This document shows positions 43,622-51,287 of a stretch of 64,000 nt of DNA, piece by piece. The translations under genes and the position numbers were made by a program. Origin of the DNA: Segniliparus rugosus ATCC BAA-974. Lineage in GTDB: Bacteria > Actinomycetota > Actinomycetes > Mycobacteriales > Mycobacteriaceae. The stretch is taken from positions 1,294,750 through 1,358,749 of the forward strand of contig NZ_KI391953.1 of the NCBI RefSeq assembly GCF_000185725.2, given 5' to 3'. Within the stretch, counting starts at the first letter, position 1; the number at the start of each line of letters is the position of its first letter. The notes beneath the pieces were generated by a model. It ran no database searches. It was not told the DNA's origin and saw only the letters and a program-made list of their open reading frames with translations.

Positions 43622-44602
43622 ATGACGTTCAAAATCGGCTTGCACATCCCGAGCTTCACCTACCCCGGCACGGTGGAAGACATTTTCCCGCAGGTCGCAG
43701 CCCAAGCGAAAGCGGCGGAGGCCTCCGGCTTCGACGCGCTGACGGTGATGGACCACTTCTACCAGCTCCCCGCCCTCGGCAAGCCGGAGGAGCCGATGTT
43801 GGAGGCGTACACGCTGCTCGGCGCGCTCGCCTCGACGACGTCGAGGCTCAAACTCGCGACGCTGGTCACCGGGAACACCTACCGCAATCCGGCCTTGCTC
43901 GCCAAGGTGGTCACCACCTTGGACGTGGTGAGCGGAGGCCGGGCGTTCCTGGGAATCGGCGCGGGCTGGTACGAGTTGGAGCACGCCGCGCTCGGCTTCG
44001 AGTTCGGCACGTTCACCGACCGGTTCGAGCGCCTGGCGGAGGCTTTCGAGATCATCGCGCCGATGCTGCGCGGCGAGCGGCCCAGCTTCGACGGCAAGTG
44101 GTACCGGGCGAAGGAGGCGTTGAACGAGCCGAGGCTGCGCGACGACCTGCCGATCATGCTCGGCGGCAGCGGCGAGCAGAAGACCTTCCGGCTCGCGGCG
44201 AAATACGCGGACCACCTCAACATCGTCGGGACTTCGCCGGGGGAGCTGCCCCGCAAACTCGACGTGCTCGCCGAGCGTTGCGCCGAGATCGGCCGCGACC
44301 CGGCCACGCTCGCGACCAGCACGATGATCTGTGTGGGAGTGTCCGAGGACGGCGAGCGGGCGCGGCAGTCGCAGCGCGAGCACTTCGCCAAACTCGGCGT
44401 GGACCTTGACGCGCTCTCGCCCGAGGAACGGGCGGCCCAGACGGCAGGCCACTTCGTCGGCACGCCCCAAGAGGTGGCCGAGGGGATCAAGAGCCAGATC
44501 CTCAGCGCCGGCGTCGGCGGCGTGACGGTCGTCTTGTTCGGCGGCCACGAGCCGGGGATCGTGGAACTCGCCGGAGCGACGCTCGCCCCGCTTTTCTCGT
44601 AG
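43622..44602 (+). CDS. LLM-class F420-dependent oxidoreductase
   Basis: The 326-residue luciferase-like fold has motifs MDHFYQLPALGKPEEPMLEA, LVTGNTYRNPALLAKV and RAFLGIGAGWYELEH. A closely related paralogue is at 58529 (same length, same motifs), and both differ from the shorter one at 4510. It probably uses reduced F420 on an unknown substrate. No Shine-Dalgarno precedes ATG 43622; a promoter lies immediately before it. Confidence 0.88.
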   Translation: MTFKIGLHIPSFTYPGTVEDIFPQVAAQAKAAEASGFDALTVMDHFYQLPALGKPEEPMLEAYTLLGALASTTSRLKLATLVTGNTYRNPALLAKVVTTLDVVSGGRAFLGIGAGWYELEHAALGFEFGTFTDRFERLAEAFEIIAPMLRGERPSFDGKWYRAKEALNEPRLRDDLPIMLGGSGEQKTFRLAAKYADHLNIVGTSPGELPRKLDVLAERCAEIGRDPATLATSTMICVGVSEDGERARQSQREHFAKLGVDLDALSPEERAAQTAGHFVGTPQEVAEGIKSQILSAGVGGVTVVLFGGHEPGIVELAGATLAPLFS

Positions 44603-44613
44603 GGGGCGTTTTT
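44584..44613 (+). terminator. Possible intrinsic terminator
   Basis: CGCCCC (44584-44589) pairs with GGGGCG (44603-44608), followed by TTTTT (44609-44613). The stem is 6 bp with a 13-nt loop and overlaps the stop codon of the oxidoreductase. It would end that transcript just before the hydrolase promoter. Confidence 0.4.
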
Positions 44614-44630
44614 CGCTTAAGCTGACCTTC

Positions 44631-45587
44631 ATGTCGTCAACCGCCCTCCGGAGAGCCCAACGAATCACGCTGCTATTCGGCGCTCCGTTCGCCGTGTTGA
44701 TCGTCGTGGCCGCGCTGGTCATCGCCTGGGCCGCCTCGATGTGGGTGAGGGCGGAATCGGCCTCTGCGCAAGTCCTCGGGGCGGGGGCGGCGTGGAAGAC
44801 GCTTCCCGAGCTCGGCCCGCAACCCGAAGGAGCCCGAGTGGGCGTGGCGCGGGCGAACGAGATCGCGATCTGGTACGCCGAATACGGGCCAGAGCCCGGG
44901 GGAGAGTCGGCCAAGCCCCCGGTGCTGCTCCTGCACGGCGGCTTGGCGGATTCGAGCTATTGGAACTACCTGGTGCCAGCGCTGGTCGCGAAGGGCCGCA
45001 CGGTGATCGTCATGGATAGCAGGGGCCATGGGCGCACCATGACGATCAGCCCCCAGCCGTACAGCTACGACCTGTTGGCGGAGGACGTCCAGCAGCTGCT
45101 CCGTTATCTGCAGGTGCCCAGGGTGGATCTGGTCGGCTGGAGCGACGGCGGGATCATCGGGATCGAACTCGCGATCCATAACCCCGAATTGCTCTCCAGC
45201 CTTTTCGCATACGGGGCGAACACCAAGCCGGAGGGGCTGATTCCAGGTGGCGACCAAAGCCCGGTCTTCGTGCTCGGCGCTGAACGCGCCCATGAGGAGT
45301 ACATGCGGGTCGCGCCCCATCCGCAGGACTGGGACAACCTCAACGCGAAGGTCAACAAGATGTGGGCCACTCAGCCCGACATCAGCGACGACCAGCTGCG
45401 CTCCATCCACGTGCGCACGATGATCGCGGACGGGCAGTACGACGAGGTCATCAAGCGCGAGCACACCGAGCACATCGCGGCGACGATCCCCGGAGCGCGC
45501 CTGGCCATACTCCCGAACGTCAGCCATTTCGGAATGTTGCAGAACCCCGAGGAGTTCAACACGGCAGTGCTGGACTTTTTGGGTTAA
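44631..45587 (+). CDS. Membrane-anchored alpha/beta hydrolase
   Basis: The 318-residue protein has an N-terminal transmembrane helix (about residues 14-36). The catalytic domain has the oxyanion region LLLHGGLADSSYWN, the nucleophile elbow GWSDGG (Ser at about 167), an acid near DGQYDE and the His in NVSHFGML. Substrate is unknown. TAAGCT lies 7 nt before ATG 44631, so leaderless expression is likely. A decayed copy of its last codons is found at 46343-46396. Confidence 0.88.
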   Translation: MSSTALRRAQRITLLFGAPFAVLIVVAALVIAWAASMWVRAESASAQVLGAGAAWKTLPELGPQPEGARVGVARANEIAIWYAEYGPEPGGESAKPPVLLLHGGLADSSYWNYLVPALVAKGRTVIVMDSRGHGRTMTISPQPYSYDLLAEDVQQLLRYLQVPRVDLVGWSDGGIIGIELAIHNPELLSSLFAYGANTKPEGLIPGGDQSPVFVLGAERAHEEYMRVAPHPQDWDNLNAKVNKMWATQPDISDDQLRSIHVRTMIADGQYDEVIKREHTEHIAATIPGARLAILPNVSHFGMLQNPEEFNTAVLDFLG

Positions 45588-45644
45588 GCGTCGGCGTTGG
45601 GCCGACGACGGGCGGCGGGCCGGGCCGAAGCGCGGCCGCTGGCT

Positions 45645-45965
45645 TCAATGCCCAGGATGTTGCCCTCCTGCGGTGTCGAGGGCGTCGTCCAAGTTTTGAG
45701 CGCCCTGGCTCGACTCGTCGTCGTCGTCCTTGTGCAGCGTTGTGCCATTTCTCGGATAGTGGGTGTTGCCGCCCGGCCTGCTGGGAGTGCCGATCGTGTC
45801 GCCGTCATTGGCGTTGTCGGCATCATTGGCGTCGCCGTCGTCACTGCTGGCTTCGCCCTCGTCGCCGTCGGCGGCGAGGGACAGGCTGTGCGCGGGGGCG
45901 GCGTTCGCCTCGGCCCCGAACATGCCCGCGAGCGCGCAGAGCGCGATGAAAAAAGCGAATCTCAT
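45645..45965 (-). CDS. Small secreted acidic protein
   Basis: The 106-residue protein has a signal peptide (FFIALCALAGMFGAEANA). The mature part is almost wholly Asp, Asn, Gly, Ser and Ala (EASSDDGDANDADNANDGD), then a short basic-neutral stretch and HKDDDDESSQG. The acidic block might bind calcium or wall polymers; this is inference. ATG 45965 overlaps by 4 nt (ATGA) the end of a small upstream gene, and a GAGGA lies upstream. I do not recognise the family. Confidence 0.65.
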   Translation of the reverse strand: MRFAFFIALCALAGMFGAEANAAPAHSLSLAADGDEGEASSDDGDANDADNANDGDTIGTPSRPGGNTHYPRNGTTLHKDDDDESSQGAQNLDDALDTAGGQHPGH

Positions 45966-46190
45966 GTTTTGTCCTCTCGTCCGCGGCGGAAGGCGGGTAG
46001 GTCCGGCATGTTCTCAATGGTGGCGGGGGCGGCCGTGGGATTCTTGCCGACCTGTTTCGCGGTGGTGCGCTCGTTGCTCGTGCTCATCGCCGTGCCCGTG
46101 CTCGCGCGGCTCCCGCCCGCCGCCATGGTCGCGGCGAGGGGTGGGATTTCCTCCGAGGATTCTGCTCCAAAACGATGGTTTGTGTGACAT
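45962..46190 (-). pseudogene. Small gene with an apparent one-base frameshift near its start
   Basis: A perfect AAAGGAG site (minus strand, 46196-46202) precedes ATG 46190 by 5 nt. As written, the frame gives a 58-residue His-rich protein ending at 46014. If one T of the TTTT run (46169-46172) is removed, a 75-codon frame opens instead: MSHKPSFGAESSEEIPPLAA at the start, PDLPAFRRGREDKT at the end. It has strongly GC-rich third positions, and its stop overlaps the acidic protein's ATG. That frame looks like the true gene. Family is unknown. Confidence 0.55.
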
Positions 46191-46342
46191 GTTTTCTCCT
46201 TTCTCGCTCCGCTGCGTTTCGCAGCGATGCCACCACGCTAGCCGTGAAAAACATCCCGCACCTGATATTTATCTAAGAATGCGCATGTGTGCATGTATGA
46301 GTTGTTGCGCCCCCGGAGTCCGACGTGGGGTTCCCTCGGAGG

Positions 46343-46396
46343 CTTGCCGTTTCGGAATACCGAGGAATCCGGAGGAGTTCAATACAACAGTGCCCG
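46343..46396 (+). pseudogene. Decayed copy of the hydrolase C-terminus
   Basis: One frame reads CRFGIPRNPEEFNTTVP, similar to SHFGMLQNPEEFNTAVL at the end of the hydrolase at 44631-45587, with similar DNA (NPEEFNT codons). No other part of a hydrolase is present. It marks an old local duplication in the AT-richer gap before the PPOX gene. Confidence 0.5.
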
Positions 46397-46474
46397 CATC
46401 GCGGGCTGGCAAGCGCAGTCAGCGCTGGGCCGCCCGGCCCGAGGCATGGCGGGCTCGACAGGGAAGGAGCGTTC

Positions 46475-47137
46475 GTGAGCACGAGATACGGCCAGTTGGC
46501 CTTCGGCCCTGGGGCGGTGCGCCGTCAGGAGGAGGTCGGCAGCTTCGTCGCCTATGGGGCGAAGCTGGGCTCCCCGGACGCGGGCCCCGACGCGCTGGAG
46601 CCCCAAGTCCAGTCGATGATCCGCGAGTCCTGGCATTTTTTCCTCGGCTCGACAACGCCGTCGGGCTGGCCGTACATCCAGCACCGGGGCGGCCCGCAAG
46701 GGTTCGTCCACGTGCTCGACGAGCGCACGCTCGGCTTCGCGGACGTGGCGGGCAATCGGCAGTTCGTCACGACGGGGAACGTCGAATCCGACGACCGGGT
46801 GGCGCTCTTCTTCATCGACTACGTGCGCAAACGCCGGGCCAAAATCTACGGCAGGGCGCGCGTGGTGGAGAAAGCGGACGATCCGGAGCTGCTGGCGCGA
46901 CTCGCCTCGGTGGGCGAGGCGACGCTGGGCAAGCCGGAGCGCTCCTTCCTCGTCGCGGTGGAAGCTGTCGACCTCAACTGCCCGAGGCATATCGAGCCGT
47001 TGTGGCCCAAAGCGTCGATCGACCGAATGCGGGAGCTTTATCAGCGCGACGTCGAGGAGGCGCAGGCCGAAGCGGAGCAGCTGCGGCGCAGAGTCGCGGA
47101 GCTGGAGGCCCAGCTCCGCGAACGCTCCGCTTCTTAG
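46475..47137 (+). CDS. Pyridoxamine 5'-phosphate oxidase-family protein
   Basis: The 220-residue protein has a split-barrel flavin-binding fold (SWHFFLGSTTPSGWPYIQHRGG, then DYVRKRRAKIYGRARVVE). A C-terminal coiled coil (about residues 188-215) of Glu/Arg-rich heptads suggests dimer or partner contact. Members bind FMN or F420 and often reduce small molecules. GTG 46475 follows AAGGAG (46464-46469) by 5 nt. Its stop overlaps the convergent speE stop. Confidence 0.85.
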   Translation: MSTRYGQLAFGPGAVRRQEEVGSFVAYGAKLGSPDAGPDALEPQVQSMIRESWHFFLGSTTPSGWPYIQHRGGPQGFVHVLDERTLGFADVAGNRQFVTTGNVESDDRVALFFIDYVRKRRAKIYGRARVVEKADDPELLARLASVGEATLGKPERSFLVAVEAVDLNCPRHIEPLWPKASIDRMRELYQRDVEEAQAEAEQLRRRVAELEAQLRERSAS

Positions 47138-48000
47138 CCGCTGTGGCGCACGTGGTACGGCGGCGTCGCGCCCGCGCGCAACGCCGCCGCGTCGATGGAG
47201 ACGGGCCGGTAGCCGCACGCGGCAAGGCGCGAGACCATCAGCTCGGTCGGATCCGCGACCTGGTCCGCGCGCCCGAACAGGTACGCCCACTCGTGCTCGT
47301 CCGAACCGTAGTAGGCGACCGTCTCGAACACTTCGTTGAACCGTCGCCACGAGGTGGCGAGCGTCTCGTTGCGCCACAGCGTCGGGCAGCCGGACTGGTT
47401 CACGACCACGCCGCCAGGGGCGAGCACCGCCTTGCACTGGCGCAAGAAGTCCGCGCCGTACAGCCGGTTGATCTGGGCTTCGGGATCGTCGGGCCGCTCG
47501 TCGGGCAAGTCCACCAGCACGATGTCATAGCGCTCGGGCCGTCCGGCGGCTTCCGCGAGGTACCCGAAGCCGTCGGTGTAGTGCACCCGGACGGGGCCCT
47601 CGCCGCGCTCCGCCTCGGCGAGCTCGTCGAGGGTGTAGCCGTACGGCAGGTGCTCGGCGCACAGCTTGACCGCCTGCTCGTCGATGTCCACGTGGTCGAC
47701 CTTGGTCGCGCCCGCGGCGACGGCCATCTGGCAGACCACGCCTTCGCTGGAGCCGATGACCAGCACGGAGCGGACCTGGTCGGCCAACAGCAGCGCGGGG
47801 ACCATGAGCGCCTCGTGATAAACGAGCTGACTGAACTCGGTCGACTGCCGGTCGTTGTCGGAGAAGAGCGACACGCCCTGCTCGGTCTGCGCGATCACGA
47901 CGTGCTGGAAGGGCGTGTCGCCCTCCCAGACGATCTTCTCCAGCTCCCACACACGGGTCAAGCCCGGCGCGAGCGGCTCGTGGATCTGCCCGGCGGTCAC
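47134..48000 (-). CDS. speE: Spermidine synthase SpeE
   Basis: The 288-residue aminopropyltransferase has a SAM-type Rossmann fold (LVIGSSEGVVCQMA), the acidic DHVDIDEQAVKL turn and the catalytic region HYTDGFGYLAEAA with VLVDLPDERPDDPEAQ. It transfers the aminopropyl group from decarboxylated SAM to putrescine. It overlaps speD by 4 nt, so both are translated together. It is the last gene of the decarboxylase-speD-speE unit. Confidence 0.92.
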   Translation of the reverse strand: MTAGQIHEPLAPGLTRVWELEKIVWEGDTPFQHVVIAQTEQGVSLFSDNDRQSTEFSQLVYHEALMVPALLLADQVRSVLVIGSSEGVVCQMAVAAGATKVDHVDIDEQAVKLCAEHLPYGYTLDELAEAERGEGPVRVHYTDGFGYLAEAAGRPERYDIVLVDLPDERPDDPEAQINRLYGADFLRQCKAVLAPGGVVVNQSGCPTLWRNETLATSWRRFNEVFETVAYYGSDEHEWAYLFGRADQVADPTELMVSRLAACGYRPVSIDAAALRAGATPPYHVRHSG

Positions 48001-48377
48001 TGAATCCCTCGCTGGATGGTCTTCAGCTGCAAGACCGGAGCCTTGAGCCGGTCGGCGATCAGGCGCGCCGCGTGCTCGGGGTCCGCCCGGTGCCCGCAGG
48101 TGAAGACGTCCATGAACGCCGAGCCGATCTCGGGGTAGGTGTGCAGAGAGGCGTGCGACTCCGAGAGGAGCACGAGGACGGTGACCCCTTGCGGATCGAA
48201 CCGCTTCGAGGTGACGTCGAGGACGGTCGCCCCGGCCTCGGCGAGGGCGGAGACCATGATGTCCCGCAGCAGCAATTCATCGTTGAGGCGCTTGGCCTTG
48301 ACTCCTTTCACCTCGGCAATGATGTGTTGCCCGGTGAAAGCTCCAACTGCGTGCGCCGACTCCAATACTTGGGTCAT
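47997..48377 (-). CDS. speD: S-adenosylmethionine decarboxylase proenzyme SpeD
   Basis: The 126-residue prokaryotic class 1B proenzyme self-cleaves at ESHASLHTYPE (about residues 73-83) to make the pyruvoyl cofactor on the Ser. FTCG (about 92) holds the catalytic Cys. It supplies decarboxylated SAM for SpeE. GAAGGGAG precedes ATG 48377. The 120-nt gap from the decarboxylase gene is the largest in the unit and may hold an internal promoter. Confidence 0.93.
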   Translation of the reverse strand: MTQVLESAHAVGAFTGQHIIAEVKGVKAKRLNDELLLRDIMVSALAEAGATVLDVTSKRFDPQGVTVLVLLSESHASLHTYPEIGSAFMDVFTCGHRADPEHAARLIADRLKAPVLQLKTIQRGIQ

Positions 48378-48497
48378 TTTTCACTCCCTTCGGAAGGTGC
48401 TCGTGCCATACGGCTGACGGCCGCGAACGGCCATGATGAGCGGACGTGTCCGTCCTGGGTTGCCGACTGTGGTCGGTGGTTTTGAGATTGATCGGGT

Positions 48498-49763
48498 TCA
48501 GATGCAGAGCGTCTTCAGCGGCGAGAACCCGTTGAAGGCGATCGACGCGTAGCTTGCCGTGTAGGCCCCGGTACTCAAAAAGTCCAGGTGGTCGCCGACG
48601 CGGAGCGCCGACGGCAACCTGTAAACCGTCCTTTGGTAGAGAACATCGTCTCCGTCGCAGGTCGGACCGGCCAGATAGACCGGTCCACTCTCGGATTCGG
48701 CTTCTTCCCCGGTGTGCTCCGGCGAGGAGATCAGGTATGCGACGCATTCGCCCTCTGTCTCCGTCAAACCGTTGTACCGGCCCGCGTCCACGTACACCCA
48801 GCGGTGCTCGTCCTCGGGGGACTTGCGCGAGATCAGCACGACCTCCGAGCGCAGCAGCCCGGCGTCGGCGACGAGGAAACGCCCCGGTTCGAGGACCAGT
48901 TGGGGGGCTTCGAGCCCGACGGCGGCGAAATGCTCGCGCGCCGCCGCGCTGATCGCGTCCGCGTAGTCCCCGAGCGGGGGAGCGGACTGCGTGTAGCTGC
49001 CGGGCAGGCCGCCGCCGATGTTCAAAAGCGGCAGCCGCACTCCCTGGGCGGCGAGCCGGGAGGCGATCGACGCGGCCTGCTCGATCCCGGCGGACCAGGC
49101 GCTCGGGTCCAGTTGCTGCGATCCGGCGTGGAACGACACGCCCCCCGCGACCAGGCCGAGCTTGCCCGCGCGGAGCAGCAAAGACTCGGCAAGCTCGGGG
49201 GAGCAGCCGAACTTGGACCCGAAGGAGTACACGGCTCCGTGGCCGGCGGCCTGGACCCGGCAGAAGACCGAGGAGCCGGGGGCGTGCTCGGCGAGCGCTT
49301 CGAGGTCCGCCTCGCTGTCCGTCGTGTAGAGGCGCACGCCGAGCTCATAGGCTCTGGCGATGTCGGCGCGCTTTTTGATGGTGTTCCCGTAGCAGAGGTT
49401 CTGCGCGCTCGCGCCTTCCGCGAGGCACAGCTCGATCTCCGGCACGCTCGCCACGTCGAAAGAGGAGCCGATAGTCGCGAGCTCGCGCACCACTTCCGGC
49501 GCGGGGTTCGCTTTCACGGCGTAGTACATCCGGGCGCTCGGCAGCGCGGCGGTCAGCTGCCAATAGCGCTCGCGCACGGTCGCGAGGTCGATCACCACGC
49601 ACGGCGACGGCGTCGGGTTGTCGCGGAGGAATTCGCGGATTCTGGCCACCGCTTTCGGCGCGCCCGCTTCGGGACGATCACCGCCACCATGGGTGAAGAG
49701 CGACAACGCGCTTTGCTCGGCGCGGGTCGAAAGTCCGTCGACATCGCTGGCAATACCCGTCAT
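48498..49763 (-). CDS. PLP-dependent ornithine/lysine decarboxylase (group IV)
   Basis: The 421-residue alanine-racemase-fold decarboxylase has the PLP lysine motif YAVKANP (about residue 81) and SFHAGSQ. It also has the glycine loop NIGGGLPG, EPGRF for phosphate binding, and CDGDDVLYQ with the active-site Cys typical of ornithine decarboxylases. It should make putrescine for SpeE, or cadaverine if it takes lysine. AAGGAGG lies upstream of ATG 49763. With speD and speE it forms a spermidine route. Confidence 0.9.
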   Translation of the reverse strand: MTGIASDVDGLSTRAEQSALSLFTHGGGDRPEAGAPKAVARIREFLRDNPTPSPCVVIDLATVRERYWQLTAALPSARMYYAVKANPAPEVVRELATIGSSFDVASVPEIELCLAEGASAQNLCYGNTIKKRADIARAYELGVRLYTTDSEADLEALAEHAPGSSVFCRVQAAGHGAVYSFGSKFGCSPELAESLLLRAGKLGLVAGGVSFHAGSQQLDPSAWSAGIEQAASIASRLAAQGVRLPLLNIGGGLPGSYTQSAPPLGDYADAISAAAREHFAAVGLEAPQLVLEPGRFLVADAGLLRSEVVLISRKSPEDEHRWVYVDAGRYNGLTETEGECVAYLISSPEHTGEEAESESGPVYLAGPTCDGDDVLYQRTVYRLPSALRVGDHLDFLSTGAYTASYASIAFNGFSPLKTLCI

Positions 49764-49879
49764 AGCGCTGCCCCTCCTTCCGGGTGGTGGTCTGTGTCCG
49801 TGGTGAACCGTCCTGCGGTGTTTCGTTCAGTTGCGGGTTACGTGTTGTTGTGCTCTTGGCGAGTAAAAATACGCCAAGG

Positions 49880-50223
49880 TCAAGGGCGTCGCGCGCTCGG
49901 CCCAGCCAGCCAGACTACAGCATTCCGGCGGTCTGCGGGAGTCTGCGGGCAAGCCTGGGGCGTGATGATCATCTCAGGCGCGCGGAGCCCGCGCGTTGGC
50001 TGTTTGCCGCCGAGGGCGAAGACGAGTGCGGTCACGACGCCGATGACGACCACAGCTCCCGCCGCGCCGAGAACCCACGGGAGGGGGAAGCTTTTTCTTC
50101 GCCGGGGGGGGTGGAAGGGCAGACCTGGCCTGCACTGCTGGCCGTGCCCCGTGAGGCTTCCTGCGGCGGATAGGCCGTGTGCGTCCCCCTTCGGACCCGA
50201 ACACCGCCTGCGGGAGCGGTCAC
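49880..50223 (-). CDS. Possible small membrane protein, probably frameshifted
   Basis: A frame ending at 49880 encodes a basic stretch (PPRRRKSFPLPW), a clear transmembrane helix (LGAAGAVVVIGVVTALVFAL) and about 45 outer residues. A plausible 5' part (GTG 50223, MTAPAGG then TAYPPQEA) lies in another frame, and one more C in the C8 run (50104-50111) would join them. It starts 6 nt after the agmatinase stop. This is the only gene-like content in the 457-nt gap before the decarboxylase gene; existence is uncertain. Confidence 0.4.
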
Positions 50224-50229
50224 ACGCTA

Positions 50230-51231
50230 TCAGCCGAACCGGTTCTTCGTGAGGAGCGCCAAAAGCTCGTAGACGATATGCGCGGCCGCGATTCCGGTGA
50301 TCTCCGCGTGGTCGTAGGCAGGGGCGACCTCCACCACGTCCGCCCCGACCACCGGCAGCCCCACCAGGCCGCGCAGCGCGTGCTGCAGCTCCCGTGTGGT
50401 GAGCCCGCCCGCCTCCGGCGTGCCGGTGCCAGGGGCGTGCGCCGGGTCGAGCACGTCGACGTCGATGGAGACGTACACCGGGCCGCCCGCCCCGTCGGAG
50501 CCCCCGAGCCGTTTGCACATCCGCTCCACGACCTGCGCGACCGTGCCGGTCTGGAAGTCGTCGGTGTGGATGATCTGGAACCCGAGCACCGCGTCGTCTT
50601 CGAGGTCTTTGTGCCCGGCGAGCGAGCCCCGGATGCCGACGTGCATCGAACGGGTGAGGTCGATGAGGCCCTCTTCGCTCGCCCTGCGGAACGGAGTGCC
50701 GTGGGTGAAGTCCGCGCCGAAATAGCTGTCCCAGGTGTCAAGGTGCGCGTCGAAGTGCAGGACCGCGACCGGGCCGTGCTTTTTGACGGTGGAGCGCAGA
50801 AGCGGCAGGGCGATGGTGTGGTCCCCGCCGATCGCGAGCACCGTGGTCCCGCCGCCGATCAGCTCGTCGGCCGCCTCCTCGATCACCGCGAGCGCGTCGA
50901 CAATGCTGTAGGGCCCGATCCCGAGGTCGCCCGCGTCGGCCACCTGCCAGTTCTGGAACGGGTACACGCCGAGCGGCGGGTGGTACTGGCGGATCAGCTT
51001 CGAGGAGGCGCGGACGTGGCCGGGGCCGAACCGGGCTCCGGGCCGGTAGCTCGTCCCGCCGTCGAAGGGAACCCCGAGGATCGCGATGTCCGCGCGCTCC
51101 ACCTGGTCGAGCCGGGGCAGGCGGGCGAAGGTGGTCGGCTCGGTGAACCGGGGGCGTTTGAAGCCGTCAAAAGGGCCAAGGATCTCTCTATCGGGGCGAA
51201 TCTCCCCTGGGCCGTCGGCGTTGTCGGTCAT
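50230..51231 (-). CDS. speB: Agmatinase-family ureohydrolase
   Basis: The 333-residue manganese ureohydrolase has metal motifs GGDHT, HFDAHLD and SIDVDVLDPAHAPGTGTPE. Agmatinases release urea from agmatine to give putrescine; guanidinobutyrase activity is an equal possibility. Divergent from a sodium symporter across 56 bp, it probably works on what that transporter imports. TAGCCT 7 nt before ATG 51231 suggests a leaderless mRNA. Confidence 0.9.
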   Translation of the reverse strand: MTDNADGPGEIRPDREILGPFDGFKRPRFTEPTTFARLPRLDQVERADIAILGVPFDGGTSYRPGARFGPGHVRASSKLIRQYHPPLGVYPFQNWQVADAGDLGIGPYSIVDALAVIEEAADELIGGGTTVLAIGGDHTIALPLLRSTVKKHGPVAVLHFDAHLDTWDSYFGADFTHGTPFRRASEEGLIDLTRSMHVGIRGSLAGHKDLEDDAVLGFQIIHTDDFQTGTVAQVVERMCKRLGGSDGAGGPVYVSIDVDVLDPAHAPGTGTPEAGGLTTRELQHALRGLVGLPVVGADVVEVAPAYDHAEITGIAAAHIVYELLALLTKNRFG

Positions 51232-51287
51232 GCCCGCTAGGCTACCGCCGCCGCGCGAGGCGCGCTCGCGAGCCTTAGGCTGGCGGG

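Noticed and set aside
46008-46187. Hydrophobic 59-codon frame on the plus strand
   Set aside because: It overlaps the small minus-strand gene whose ribosome site and coupling to the next gene are better. No Shine-Dalgarno or -10 supports the plus frame.
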